DNA of 64,000 nucleotides from positions 124,001-188,000 of the forward strand of contig NZ_BCYV01000006.1 in the NCBI RefSeq assembly GCF_001598375.1, given 5' to 3'. Below, piece after piece: positions 25,338-34,385 of the stretch (within the stretch, counting starts at the first letter, position 1; each line of letters begins with the position of its first letter). The DNA comes from Novosphingobium capsulatum NBRC 12533. GTDB lineage: Bacteria; Pseudomonadota; Alphaproteobacteria; Sphingomonadales; Sphingomonadaceae. Under the pieces are notes generated by a model. The model was given only the letters and a program-made list of their open reading frames with translations, was not told the origin of the DNA and searched no databases. The translations under genes and the position numbers were made by a program.

Positions 25338-26972
25338 GTGCACGGGCCCAGCGACAGTTTCGGCAGCTTTGGCAAAGGCATCGGCGCCGCTGGCCTGGGC
25401 GGCGGTGGCTTTGCGCGCAGCACCGTGCCTGGTGGCTTTGGCACCCGGCGCGCGCCGATCGTTACCCCTGCCCTGCCGGGTACGCCCCTGCCCGGTGCGC
25501 CTGATTGGCGCCAATCGCCCCACCCGTTTGCCCGCCGCTGGTTGGGCGCCTGCCTGCGCATCGAACGCGCCGCCGCGCGCTGGCTGCATGTGCACGATCT
25601 GGCGCAGGATATCGGCAGCCGCCGCTGGCTGCATGGTGCGGCCACTTGTGCCACGCTGGCCGCTACCGCGCTGGCGCTATGGCCCAGTTTCGCCCCGCTC
25701 CAGGCTGCGCCGCTGCAGGCGCTCGATGATGGCATGGCGCAGGAATTTGCCGCGCAAGGCATTCGTCCGCTGGCCCAGGGCGCCAGCAACGGCCGCCACT
25801 TTGCCGCCACTGCGCGGGTGATCCACCTCGCCGCTGCGCCCGAACGGGCGACCATTGCCCTTACCGCCACGCTGGGTGAAAATGACAGCCTGGCGCGCAT
25901 GCTGCAACGCTCGGGCCTGGCCGGCAGCGATGCCGCGCAAGTGGCGGGCCTTATCACCCGCGCCCTGCCGCCCGAACAACTGCTGCCCGGCACGCGCTTT
26001 GCGATGACGCTGGGCGCCCACGCCAACCCGTTCGATCCGCGCCCGCTGGAAAAGCTCAGCGTACGGGCGCGGTTTGACCTGGCCATCGATATCGTGCGCC
26101 AAGGCGGCGGCCTGGCGCTGCACCAGCGCGCGATCCCGGTCGATACCACGCCGATGCGCCTGACCGGCATTGTCGGTAGCAGCCTCTATCGCTCTGCCCG
26201 CGCCGCCGGGGCCAGCCCGCAGGCGGTGCAGGACTATCTGCGCACGATCGATACCGTGCTGCCGTTCGAAGACATCGCTCCCACGGACGAATTCGACCTG
26301 GTGGTGGCCTACAAGCGCGCCGCCGATGGCCAGGGGCAGATGGGTGATCTGCTCTATGCCGGGGTGCGCCGGGGATCGCAGCAACGCGCGCAATTGCTGC
26401 GCTGGGGCAACCAGGGCGAATTCATGAGCCCCGAGGCGATGAAGGGAACAATGGCCGCAAGCACATCGGCGGGCATGCTGGCCGCGCCCGTGGATGGACA
26501 TATTACCTCGGGCTTTGGCTGGCGCCGCCATCCCATCCTGGGCTACGTGCGCCTGCACGCCGGGATCGATTTCGGGGCGGCCTGGGGCGCGCCGATCCAT
26601 GCGGTCAGCGACGGTACAGTGACGTTTGCCGGCTGGCATGGCGGGCATGGCGAATATGTGCGCCTCGATCATGGGGGTGGTATCGGCACCGGCTATGGCC
26701 ACATGAGCCGCATTGCCGTGGCGCCTGGGAGCCATGTCGTGCGGGGGCAGGTGATCGGCTATGTCGGCTCTACCGGCCTGTCGACCGGACCGCACCTGCA
26801 CTATGAACTCTACCGTGGTGGCCAGGTGGTCGATCCCGGCTCGTTCAGCATGATCATGCGCCCGCGCAGTGTCGATCCGGCGCAACTGGCCGCCTATCGC
26901 GCCCGGCTCAATGCGCTGATGACGCTGGGGCCGATTGCGCCCGCCCCCCTTCATTCATCCGAGGTTCGGTGA
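25338..26972 (+). CDS. Membrane-anchored M23 family metallopeptidase
   Basis: 544 residues from a proposed GTG start (AAGGGA upstream). A Gly/Pro-rich cytoplasmic part is followed by one membrane segment (about 100-120, LHGAATCATLAATALALWPSF region). The periplasmic part includes a LysM/OapA-like domain (ATLGENDSLARMLQRSGL) and a C-terminal LytM domain. All zinc ligands are readable: HAGIDFGA, YGHMS and GPHLHYELY. Likely a DD-endopeptidase that opens cross-links for wall growth. The frame is open further upstream, but that part reads as the shadow of the DUF3667 gene, so the exact start is uncertain. Confidence 0.85.
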   Translation: MHGPSDSFGSFGKGIGAAGLGGGGFARSTVPGGFGTRRAPIVTPALPGTPLPGAPDWRQSPHPFARRWLGACLRIERAAARWLHVHDLAQDIGSRRWLHGAATCATLAATALALWPSFAPLQAAPLQALDDGMAQEFAAQGIRPLAQGASNGRHFAATARVIHLAAAPERATIALTATLGENDSLARMLQRSGLAGSDAAQVAGLITRALPPEQLLPGTRFAMTLGAHANPFDPRPLEKLSVRARFDLAIDIVRQGGGLALHQRAIPVDTTPMRLTGIVGSSLYRSARAAGASPQAVQDYLRTIDTVLPFEDIAPTDEFDLVVAYKRAADGQGQMGDLLYAGVRRGSQQRAQLLRWGNQGEFMSPEAMKGTMAASTSAGMLAAPVDGHITSGFGWRRHPILGYVRLHAGIDFGAAWGAPIHAVSDGTVTFAGWHGGHGEYVRLDHGGGIGTGYGHMSRIAVAPGSHVVRGQVIGYVGSTGLSTGPHLHYELYRGGQVVDPGSFSMIMRPRSVDPAQLAAYRARLNALMTLGPIAPAPLHSSEVR

Positions 26973-27063
26973 TCGCAAGGCAGCAGTCTGATTACCGCGA
27001 AGCCGTTGACGCCCTTGGCTGCCCTCCATAGGGAGCGGGCGGTAGAAAGGCAGGACGGTTTTC

Positions 27064-28281
27064 TTGGGCAAGCGCAGATGGATCATGGTGCTGGACCGTG
27101 GGGCGGTCCTGTTCATCGGCATTGCCGTGGGCACTGTGCTGGGCCTCTCGTTCCGTACCGGGGGCAAGCCGTGGCAGGCGCTGCCGGGCTGGGATGCTGG
27201 CGCGCCGCTGGCCGATACCGCGCCGGCCGATGGCACGCCTGCCCCCCTTGCCGCCGCCGGGCCGGCCCCTGCCCCCAGCCTGGCCCCGGGTTGCAGCGGC
27301 ACGTTTCCCAAGAGCGCGCGCGTGGCCGAAGCGCTGGCGGCGCACCGGCCGCTGCACATCGGCGTGTTCGGCGATTCGTTCGGTGATGGCCTGTGGGCCG
27401 CGACCGACCAGGCGTTTCGCAAGTATCCCGATGTAAAGGTTCACCAATTCAGCCACGAAGGCACTGGCTTTACCCGCTATCGCACGCGCGATCTGTTGCA
27501 GGACGCCAAGGACCGCGTGGCCGGCCAGCCGATCGACGTGGCGCTGATCAGCATTGGCGCCAACGATACCCAGGGCCTGTTCGTCAACGGCCACGCCGCC
27601 GCCTATATGACCCCGGCCTGGCAGGAAACGATCGAAGGCCGGATGACCGCGCTGGTGCGGATGCTGCAGCAGCGCGGCGTGGCGGTGGGCTGGGTGGGCC
27701 TGCCGCGCATGCGCGATGCAACATACGATCGCGATATCCAGGCCATGAACCGCTTCTATGCCAAGGTCACCTGCCGCCTGGGCGTGCCCTTTGCCAATGC
27801 CGTGCCGGTGAGCCAGGATCGCCAGGGCCATTTTGCCCTGCGCCTGATCGATCCGGCCACCGGCAAGGACTATCTCGCCCGCGCCAACGACGGCAAGCAC
27901 ATGACGTTTCATGGATATGAAGTGATCAGCCGGCCGGTGGTGCAGCCGATCCTGGCCCTGCTGGCGCCGCCAGCGGCCAAGCCCACAACCCAAGCCGTAA
28001 GCAATGACACAGCGCCGGCAGCATCCGCCAACCATGCCAAGGCGCCCAAGCATGCCAAGCGGCCTGCTGCCAACGCAGCAGGGCCGGATATCCCCAGCAA
28101 GCCCACAGGATTGCCAACAGACTTGCCCACACACAAGTCCACCGCATCACCCACAGACTTGCCCACAGCCCCGGCCAAGGCGCCGGCTGATGCCAAGCCG
28201 ATCACGCCTGCGCCGACACCCTCGGGCAGCCCGTCGAAATCGAGTGCCGGCACCTCACCAGCCAGCGGGAAACGTTCATGA
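27064..28281 (+). CDS. Membrane-anchored SGNH hydrolase (DUF459-like)
   Basis: 405 residues. A TTG start at 27064 (AGGA upstream) gives MGKRRW before a membrane anchor (about 12-30); an ATG at 27085 is the alternative. The SGNH domain spans about 90-305: FGDSFGDG (block I serine), SIGANDTQG (block III) and DGKHMTFHGY (C-terminal Asp/His). A long Pro/Lys/Ala tail (310-405) with repeated PTDLP units is disordered. Such proteins act as periplasmic acetyl/acyl-transferases or esterases on glycans. Overlaps the next SGNH gene by 4 bp (ATGA). Confidence 0.82.
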   Translation: MGKRRWIMVLDRGAVLFIGIAVGTVLGLSFRTGGKPWQALPGWDAGAPLADTAPADGTPAPLAAAGPAPAPSLAPGCSGTFPKSARVAEALAAHRPLHIGVFGDSFGDGLWAATDQAFRKYPDVKVHQFSHEGTGFTRYRTRDLLQDAKDRVAGQPIDVALISIGANDTQGLFVNGHAAAYMTPAWQETIEGRMTALVRMLQQRGVAVGWVGLPRMRDATYDRDIQAMNRFYAKVTCRLGVPFANAVPVSQDRQGHFALRLIDPATGKDYLARANDGKHMTFHGYEVISRPVVQPILALLAPPAAKPTTQAVSNDTAPAASANHAKAPKHAKRPAANAAGPDIPSKPTGLPTDLPTHKSTASPTDLPTAPAKAPADAKPITPAPTPSGSPSKSSAGTSPASGKRS

Positions 28282-29609
28282 TCACCCGCGCGTTTGCCCG
28301 CACGCAGTTGGCCCTTGCGGCCTGGGGCACGGCGGCGCTGTTGCCGGCGGCCGCTGTTGCGCAGACCGGCGCACCGGTCGATCTCACACTGCCGGGCGCC
28401 CCTGCCCCTGCCGTGCCGGCGATCACTGCGGCGGTGCCCGGACAACTCTCCAATGCCGCCGCGCTGGCGCCGTTTCTGGCCAAGCTGGCCAATGGCGCGC
28501 CGGGTGGGGTGCTGTCCGTCGTGCAGATTGGTGACAGCCATACTGCGGGCGACATGATCAGCCAGGGCCTGCGCGCTGCGCTGCAGGCGCGGCTGGGCAA
28601 TGGCGGGCGCGGCATGATGCCGGCGGGCAAGCCCTATCAGGGCTATCTCACCTGGGGCGTCACCGCGCGGCAAAGCGCCGATTGGCAGGGCAATGCCCTG
28701 TTCGGCCCGCAACGCACCGCCATGGGCGCGCTGCTCGGCTTTTCCGGTTTTACCCAGACCACCACCATGCCCGCCGCGACGATGAGCCTGACCGCCGATA
28801 GCCCGGCCACGCGGTTCACCCGCTTTACCCTGTGCGGGTTGACCGGGCCGGAAGCAGGCGCGGTGACGGTCACGTTCGATGGCGTGCCGGCCGAACCGAT
28901 CAGCTTTTCTGCGCAGGCGCGGGGCGCGGTGTGCTTCGTGCGCACCTCTGCAGTGCCGGTCACCCAGGCCACCGTGGCCACGCTCGATACCCGCCCGGTC
29001 AGCCTGACGGCGTGGGAAACCCGCACCGGCACGCCCGGCGCGATCGTGGCCAACCTCGGCGTGGTCGGCGCGCGGGCGATGCATCTGGCGCGGGCAGACG
29101 ATACCGTGGCCGGGGCCGAACTCGCCGCGGCCCGGCCCGATCTGGTGATCCTGGCATTCGGCACCAACGAAGGATTCGATCCGGCACTGGGCCTGGCCGA
29201 AACCGAAGCAGTGCTGCGCAGCGCGGTGGCGCGGGTGCGGCGCATGGCCGGGGCGGATGTGCCGATCCTGCTGGTCGGGCCACCCGATGCCGCCAGCAGC
29301 CGGGCGATCGTGGCCCTGCCCGCCCTGCCCGAAACCCGCAATTGCGGCGCTGGCTGGGCCGTGCCCGGCCACCTGGCGCAGATGCGCACGCTGGAAAAGC
29401 GGTTGGCCACGGCGCTGGGCCTGGGCTTTTGGGATTGGCAGGGTGCCATGGGCGGCCCGTGCACGACCATGGCCTGGGTGGCGCAGGGGCTGCAGCGCGG
29501 CGATCACGTGCACTTCACGCGTGATGGCGGGCACCTGATCGGCGGGGGCCTCGCGGCAGACCTGTTTGCTGCGGCCAGCACCCTGCCCCCGCCGCCGCGT
29601 CCCCGCTGA
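28278..29609 (+). CDS. Exported SGNH/GDSL-type hydrolase or acyltransferase
   Basis: 443 residues with a signal peptide (to about residue 29, AAAVAQ). The SGNH elements are IGDSHTAGD (serine), AFGTNEGFD (block III, Asn retained) and DHVHFTRDGGHL (Asp/His). A beta-rich insertion lies between (about 150-260), as in AlgX/PatB-like carbohydrate O-acetyltransferases. It overlaps the preceding SGNH gene and is followed 16 bp later by the MBOAT gene, so it probably hands acyl groups received across the membrane to a periplasmic polymer. Confidence 0.8.
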   Translation: MITRAFARTQLALAAWGTAALLPAAAVAQTGAPVDLTLPGAPAPAVPAITAAVPGQLSNAAALAPFLAKLANGAPGGVLSVVQIGDSHTAGDMISQGLRAALQARLGNGGRGMMPAGKPYQGYLTWGVTARQSADWQGNALFGPQRTAMGALLGFSGFTQTTTMPAATMSLTADSPATRFTRFTLCGLTGPEAGAVTVTFDGVPAEPISFSAQARGAVCFVRTSAVPVTQATVATLDTRPVSLTAWETRTGTPGAIVANLGVVGARAMHLARADDTVAGAELAAARPDLVILAFGTNEGFDPALGLAETEAVLRSAVARVRRMAGADVPILLVGPPDAASSRAIVALPALPETRNCGAGWAVPGHLAQMRTLEKRLATALGLGFWDWQGAMGGPCTTMAWVAQGLQRGDHVHFTRDGGHLIGGGLAADLFAAASTLPPPPRPR

Positions 29610-29625
29610 CGACTGCGGCGCGGCC

Positions 29626-31002
29626 ATGCTCTTTCCCACGCTTGGGTTTCACGTCTTCTTCCTGGCGGTCTTTGCGCTCAACCGCCTGATGGCCCGCGCG
29701 CGCGATTGGCGCGTGATCATGCTGCTGCTGGCGTCCTGGCTGTTCTATGGCCTGTGGGACGCGCGATTCGTGGCGCTGCTGATTGCCAGTTCGGGGTGGA
29801 ACTGGCTGTTTGCGCGGATCATCGCCGCCGGGCGCGGGCCACGGCTGGCGTGGCTGTGGTTGGCGATCCTGGGCAACCTGGGCGTGCTGGGCTGGTTCAA
29901 GTATGCCGGCTTCCTGGCCGATCTGGCGGGCATGCCGCTGGCGCAGGCGATCATCCTGCCGGTGGGTATCTCGTTCTTCACCTTCCAGGGGTTGAGCTAT
30001 GTGATCGACGTCTACAACGGCCGCACCCGGCCGGCGCGGCTGCTCGATCTTACCCTGCTGATGAGCTTCTTTCCTCACCTGGTGGCAGGCCCGATCGTGC
30101 GGCCCAGCCATCTGCTGCCGCAACTGCGCCATCCGCCGCGCCTGGGCCGGCAAGAGGCGATGGCCTGCCTGATCCTGATCCTGTGGGGTACGGTCAAGAA
30201 GGCGGTGATCGCCAACGATATCTCGGTGCACCTGGTCGATCCGGTCTTTACTGATCCGGCGGGCCATTCCAGTTTGGAATTGGTGCTCGCCGCCTATGGC
30301 TATGCCGTTCAGATATATTGCGATTTTTCGGCCTATACGGATATGGCGATTGGCCTCGCTGGCTTGCTCGGCTTCCGCTTCCCGCGCAATTTCGATCAGC
30401 CCTACCGCGCCGTCTCGTTGCAGGATTTCTGGCGCCGCTGGCATATCAGCCTGTCGAGCTGGCTGCGTGACTACCTCTATATCGGCGCGTTTGGCGGCTC
30501 GCGCCAGGCGCTGTGGCGCACCTGCCTGGCGCTGTTCGGCACCATGGTGCTGGGCGGGCTGTGGCACGGGGCCAGCTGGAATTTCGTGATCTGGGGCGCG
30601 CTGCACGGCGGCGTGCTGGTGGCAGAGCGGCTGTGGCAGCGCGCGCGGCCCGCAACCTGGCCCGTGCTGCCGGCCTGGGCTGGCACGGTGATCACCTTCC
30701 ATATCGTGGCGCTGGGCTGGATATTCTTCCGCTGCAGCGAGTTTTCCGGTGCCCTTGCCTTTCTACGTGGGATGGCAGCGGGGCATGCCGGCGGTGCGCC
30801 GCTCGCCAGCGGCTGGATTCTGGCGCTCATGGCGCTGGGCATGGCTTGCCATTTCGGCCCGCGCGACGGGGTGCAGCGCTCGGCCCGGGCGCTGGCGGTC
30901 ATGCCGGGCTGGGCAGTGGGGCTGATCGGCACGCTGGTGCTGCTGGTCATCGAAGGCTTGCGCGGCGGGGGCATTGCCCCGTTCATCTATTTCCAGTTCT
31001 GA
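29626..31002 (+). CDS. MBOAT family membrane O-acyltransferase (AlgI-like)
   Basis: 458 residues with about ten membrane segments. MSFFPHLVAGPIVRPSHLLPQ, YCDFSAYTDMAIGLAGLLGF, FPRNFDQPY and LQDFWRRWHISLSSWLRDYLY are conserved in AlgI/DltB-type MBOAT enzymes; the catalytic histidine is in LGGLWHGASWNF. It should move an acyl group (usually acetyl) from the cytoplasm to the periplasmic side. Start at ATG 29626. It sits between two SGNH genes and a small membrane protein gene, the usual composition of O-acylation systems for surface polysaccharides. Confidence 0.93.
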   Translation: MLFPTLGFHVFFLAVFALNRLMARARDWRVIMLLLASWLFYGLWDARFVALLIASSGWNWLFARIIAAGRGPRLAWLWLAILGNLGVLGWFKYAGFLADLAGMPLAQAIILPVGISFFTFQGLSYVIDVYNGRTRPARLLDLTLLMSFFPHLVAGPIVRPSHLLPQLRHPPRLGRQEAMACLILILWGTVKKAVIANDISVHLVDPVFTDPAGHSSLELVLAAYGYAVQIYCDFSAYTDMAIGLAGLLGFRFPRNFDQPYRAVSLQDFWRRWHISLSSWLRDYLYIGAFGGSRQALWRTCLALFGTMVLGGLWHGASWNFVIWGALHGGVLVAERLWQRARPATWPVLPAWAGTVITFHIVALGWIFFRCSEFSGALAFLRGMAAGHAGGAPLASGWILALMALGMACHFGPRDGVQRSARALAVMPGWAVGLIGTLVLLVIEGLRGGGIAPFIYFQF

Positions 31003-31012
31003 AGGTGGCCTG

Positions 31013-31345
31013 ATGGACAAGAGCAGCACGGAAGATGGCCTGCCCTGGGGCGAATCCCCCATCGATCTGGCGCAGGAACACGATGCCACGCTGCAGGACG
31101 GCTGGCGCTGGGCCTGGGGCGTGCTGATCAGCAGCAGTCTGGCGCTGGCCCTGTTCAATTCCCACGCCATCGCCAATTGGGCCGATCAGTTGCCGCCCAA
31201 CGATTTCACCGCGCCGATCGTGATGGCGGCCGATGCCTGGCACGACAAGGCCGGGCAACTGGGCCTCAACACCGTGGTCGACGCCGTGGAGCGCTGGGCC
31301 GATGCCGCGCGGGGCGAGGCGCCGCCTGCTGCCGGGCGGGATTGA
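31013..31345 (+). CDS. Small single-span membrane protein of the O-acylation operon
   Basis: 110 residues: hydrophilic N-terminus (1-35), one membrane segment (about 37-55, WAWGVLISSSLALALF), then a periplasmic helical part (NDFTAPIVMAADAWHDKAGQLGLNTVVDAVERWADAA). No recognised family. GAAGGTGG precedes the ATG at 31013, ten bp after the MBOAT stop, so it is the last gene of that operon. A partner subunit linking MBOAT to the SGNH proteins is a reasonable guess. Confidence 0.7.
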   Translation: MDKSSTEDGLPWGESPIDLAQEHDATLQDGWRWAWGVLISSSLALALFNSHAIANWADQLPPNDFTAPIVMAADAWHDKAGQLGLNTVVDAVERWADAARGEAPPAAGRD

Positions 31346-31373
31346 GCCGGCCAGCCAACCCCAGGCACGCATG

Positions 31374-31409
31374 AAAAAAGGGCGGGAAGCGCTGTGCTTC
31401 CCGCCCTTT
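31374..31409. terminator. Bidirectional terminator between the O-acylation operon and clpA
   Basis: GGGCGGGAAGC (31380-31390) pairs perfectly with GCTTCCCGCCC (31396-31406). A-run 31374-31379 and TTT at 31407-31409 flank it, giving a T-rich tail in both directions (stronger on the minus strand, serving clpA). Confidence 0.9.
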
Positions 31410-31433
31410 CTGTCATTGTCGGTTTAACCCGGC

Positions 31434-33791
31434 TCAGGCCTCGTCGGCATTGGGCTCGCTCGCGGTGTCGCTCGCCTTGCGCTTACTGGCCTTCTTCTTG
31501 ACCAGCTTGGGCGCGGCCGGGGTCAGTTCAAAGTTCAGCGCATCGTCCTTGAGGCTGACATGCACTTCCCCGCCATTGGCCAGCTTGCCGAACAGCAGCT
31601 CCTCGGCCAGCGGCTTCTTGACCTTTTCCTGGATCAGGCGGGCCATGGGCCGGGCACCATAGAGCCGGTCATAGCCGCGCTTGGCCAGCCAGGCGCGCGC
31701 GTCGCTGTCGAACTGGATGTGCACGTTCTGCTCGGCCAGCTGGAGTTCCAGCTGCAGCACGAACTTGTCGACCACGCGGCTGACAACTTCGGGCGGCAGA
31801 TAGCCGAACGGCACGATGGCATCGAGGCGGTTGCGGAATTCCGGCGTGAACAGGTTCTTCACCGCTTCGTCGCCGGCGTCCTGCTTGGAGACGTCACCGA
31901 AACCAATGCCCTGCTTGGCCATGTCCGATGCGCCCGCATTGGTGGTCATGATCAGGACCACGTTGCGGAAGTCCACGGTCTTGCCGTGGTGATCGGTCAG
32001 GCGGCCATTGTCCATCACCTGCAACAGGATGTTGAACAGGTCAGGATGCGCCTTCTCGATTTCGTCGAGCAGCAGCACGCAATGCGGCTGCTGGTCGATG
32101 GCATCGGTCAGCAACCCGCCCTGGTCGAACCCGACGTAGCCCGGAGGGGCGCCGATAAGGCGGCTGACCGAATGGCGCTCCATATATTCCGACATGTCGA
32201 AGCGCTGCAGTGGGATGCCCATGATCTGGGCCAGGCTGCGCGCCACTTCGGTCTTGCCCACGCCAGTGGGGCCGGAGAACAGGAACGAACCGATCGGCTT
32301 GTCGGGATCGCGCAGGCCGGCACGGCTCAGCTTCATGGCGCTCGACAGCACTTCGATCGCCTTGTCCTGGCCGAACACCAGGCGCTTGAGGTCACGCTCC
32401 AGGTGTTCCAGCACCTTCTTGTCGTCGCTGCTGACCGACTTGGGCGGGATGCGCGCCATCGTCGCGATCACGGCCTCGATCTCGCGCGCGGTGATGGTCT
32501 TCTTGCGCTTGGACGGCGGCACCAGCATCTGCATCGCGCCCACTTCGTCGATCACGTCGATCGCCTTGTCGGGCAGCTTGCGGTCGTTGATGTAGCGGGC
32601 CGAGAGTTCCACCGCGGTCTTGATCGCCTCAGGCGTGTACTTGACCTTGTGGTGTTCCTCGAACGCGGTGCGCAGACCCTTCAGGATCTTGATGGTGTCT
32701 TCCACGCTCGGTTCGTTCACGTCGATCTTCTGGAACCGGCGCAGCAGGGCGCGGTCCTTTTCGAAGTGGTTGCGGAACTCCTTGTAGGTGGTCGAGCCGA
32801 TGCAGCGGATCGTTCCGCCCGACAGCGCGGGCTTCAACAGGTTCGATGCATCCATCGCGCCACCGCTGGTGGCACCAGCGCCGATCACGGTGTGGATCTC
32901 GTCGATGAACAGGATCGCGTGCGGCATCTTTTCCAGTTCGGAAACCACCTGCTTGAGGCGTTCCTCGAAGTCACCGCGATAGCGCGTGCCGGCCAGCAGG
33001 CTGCCCATGTCGAGCGAATAGATCACCGCCTTGGTCAGCACTTCGGGCACTTCGCCTTCGACGATCTTGCGCGCCAGGCCTTCGGCGATGGCCGTCTTGC
33101 CCACGCCCGGATCACCCACGTAGAGCGGGTTGTTCTTGGACCGGCGGCACAGAATCTGGATCGTGCGGTCCACTTCCGGGCCACGGCCGATCAGCGGATC
33201 GACCTTGCCCAGCAGCGCCTTGTCGTTGAGGTTGACGCAGAACTGGTCGAGCGCGGAATCCTTCTTGTTGCCGCCCTTGGCCTCGGCCTTTTCTTCCTGC
33301 TTGGGGGTTTCTTCCTCGTTCGGCTTGGCCGAACCGGAATTGACCTGGCGGCCGCCCTTGCCGATGCCGTGGCTGATATAGCTGACGGCATCCAGGCGGC
33401 TCATGTCCTGCTGCTGGAGGAAATAGACGGCATACGAATCGCGTTCGGAGAACAGCGCGACCAGCACGTTGGCGCCGGTGACGGTGTCCTTGCCCGAAGA
33501 CTGGACATGCAGGATGGCGCGCTGGATCACGCGCTGGAACCCGGCGGTAGGCTGGGGATCGGCCTTTTCCGCGGTTTTGAGGGACTGGTATTCCTGGTCG
33601 AGGTACTGGCGTACCACGTCGCCCAGATCGCCAAGATCCACGCCGCAGGCCTGCATCACCTGCGCCGCGTCTGCATCGTCGATCAGGGCAAGCAGGAGAT
33701 GTTCGAGCGTCGCGTATTCATGGCTGCGCTCCGAGGCATTGGCCAGGGCGCTGTGCAACGTCTTTTCGAGGCTCTGGGCGAAACTGGGCAT
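31434..33791 (-). CDS. clpA: ATP-dependent Clp protease ATP-binding subunit ClpA
   Basis: 785 residues. Clp_N repeats (1-145), AAA1 with GDPGVGKTA (about 220) and AAA2 with GPTGVGKTEV (about 500), then the C-terminal D2-small domain. No long middle domain is present, which separates it from ClpB, and the order fits ClpA: it unfolds substrates for ClpP and usually pairs with the adaptor ClpS. A Lys/Ala-rich tail (KKKASKRKASDTASE) extends beyond the usual end. No clpS or clpP lies nearby. Confidence 0.96.
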   Translation of the reverse strand: MPSFAQSLEKTLHSALANASERSHEYATLEHLLLALIDDADAAQVMQACGVDLGDLGDVVRQYLDQEYQSLKTAEKADPQPTAGFQRVIQRAILHVQSSGKDTVTGANVLVALFSERDSYAVYFLQQQDMSRLDAVSYISHGIGKGGRQVNSGSAKPNEEETPKQEEKAEAKGGNKKDSALDQFCVNLNDKALLGKVDPLIGRGPEVDRTIQILCRRSKNNPLYVGDPGVGKTAIAEGLARKIVEGEVPEVLTKAVIYSLDMGSLLAGTRYRGDFEERLKQVVSELEKMPHAILFIDEIHTVIGAGATSGGAMDASNLLKPALSGGTIRCIGSTTYKEFRNHFEKDRALLRRFQKIDVNEPSVEDTIKILKGLRTAFEEHHKVKYTPEAIKTAVELSARYINDRKLPDKAIDVIDEVGAMQMLVPPSKRKKTITAREIEAVIATMARIPPKSVSSDDKKVLEHLERDLKRLVFGQDKAIEVLSSAMKLSRAGLRDPDKPIGSFLFSGPTGVGKTEVARSLAQIMGIPLQRFDMSEYMERHSVSRLIGAPPGYVGFDQGGLLTDAIDQQPHCVLLLDEIEKAHPDLFNILLQVMDNGRLTDHHGKTVDFRNVVLIMTTNAGASDMAKQGIGFGDVSKQDAGDEAVKNLFTPEFRNRLDAIVPFGYLPPEVVSRVVDKFVLQLELQLAEQNVHIQFDSDARAWLAKRGYDRLYGARPMARLIQEKVKKPLAEELLFGKLANGGEVHVSLKDDALNFELTPAAPKLVKKKASKRKASDTASEPNADEA

Positions 33792-34057
33792 AGGCTCGCT
33801 TTCTGGGGCTCACTCTTGGCCATGACGGAAGTATTCCGCCACGGGATGGTTCCCTTGCGGGAGGAAAGCATGGGGGTGGTTAACCGCCGCCGAACCAGGT
33901 TGGGCGGTCGCCACGGATGCTTCAATCGTCGATATCGTTGCCGGGCAAGCGGCCGGGCGCCGCACGAGCGGAAGCCGGCGACCGATACCCGGGCGCGTTG
34001 GAGGGGTATGAAACCCTATATGGGGATGCCGCCCGGCAAGGTGAAGGGCGGCGGCGG

Positions 34058-34297
34058 TCATCGTCCGGTTTCGCCGGAATTGGGCGGTGGTGCCGGGGGC
34101 CGGGCCGCGCCGAACAAGGCCTCGGCCGCTGCCCGGGTATGGCCGGCGCGATCACGATGGCGGGTGGTGCGGGCGATCTCGGCCTCCAGCAGCGCGATGC
34201 GCGCCGTCAGTTCGTCTACCGACAGCGCATCGAGCGGTTCTGCGGCCAGTTGGCTGGCCAGGTCGCCCTTGCGGCGCGGAAGGTCTTCGACGTCCAT
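34058..34297 (-). CDS. DUF1192 family small protein
   Basis: 79 residues. MDVEDLPRRKGD, LDALSVDELTARIALLEAEIAR and a following RDRAGHTRAAAEALF match DUF1192, short alphaproteobacterial proteins of unknown function with a predicted helical core. Start at ATG 34297. Divergent from the quinone oxidoreductase gene. The 266 bp between this gene and the clpA start contain no supported gene. Confidence 0.82.
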   Translation of the reverse strand: MDVEDLPRRKGDLASQLAAEPLDALSVDELTARIALLEAEIARTTRHRDRAGHTRAAAEALFGAARPPAPPPNSGETGR

Positions 34298-34361
34298 CGC
34301 AGTGCACAATGTTGGACGGCAAACGCTTGCTGTCAACCTGTCCCATGGCTAGGGGATGCGG

Positions 34362-34382
34362 TTGACGCAGATATGACGTCAA
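34362..34382. promoter_or_regulatory. Inverted repeat TTGACG-N9-CGTCAA before the quinone oxidoreductase gene
   Basis: TTGACG (34362-34367) and CGTCAA (34377-34382) are perfect complements, ending three bases before the ATG at 34386 in the divergent space between DUF1192 and the oxidoreductase. It could be an operator; TTGACG could also be part of a -35 element. If the true start is 34398, the repeat sits in a better operator position. Confidence 0.35.
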
Positions 34383-34385
34383 AAC

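Noticed and set aside
31560..34352. 930-codon plus-strand frame opposite clpA
   Set aside because: Antisense shadow of ClpA; no domain, and the sense frame is unambiguous.
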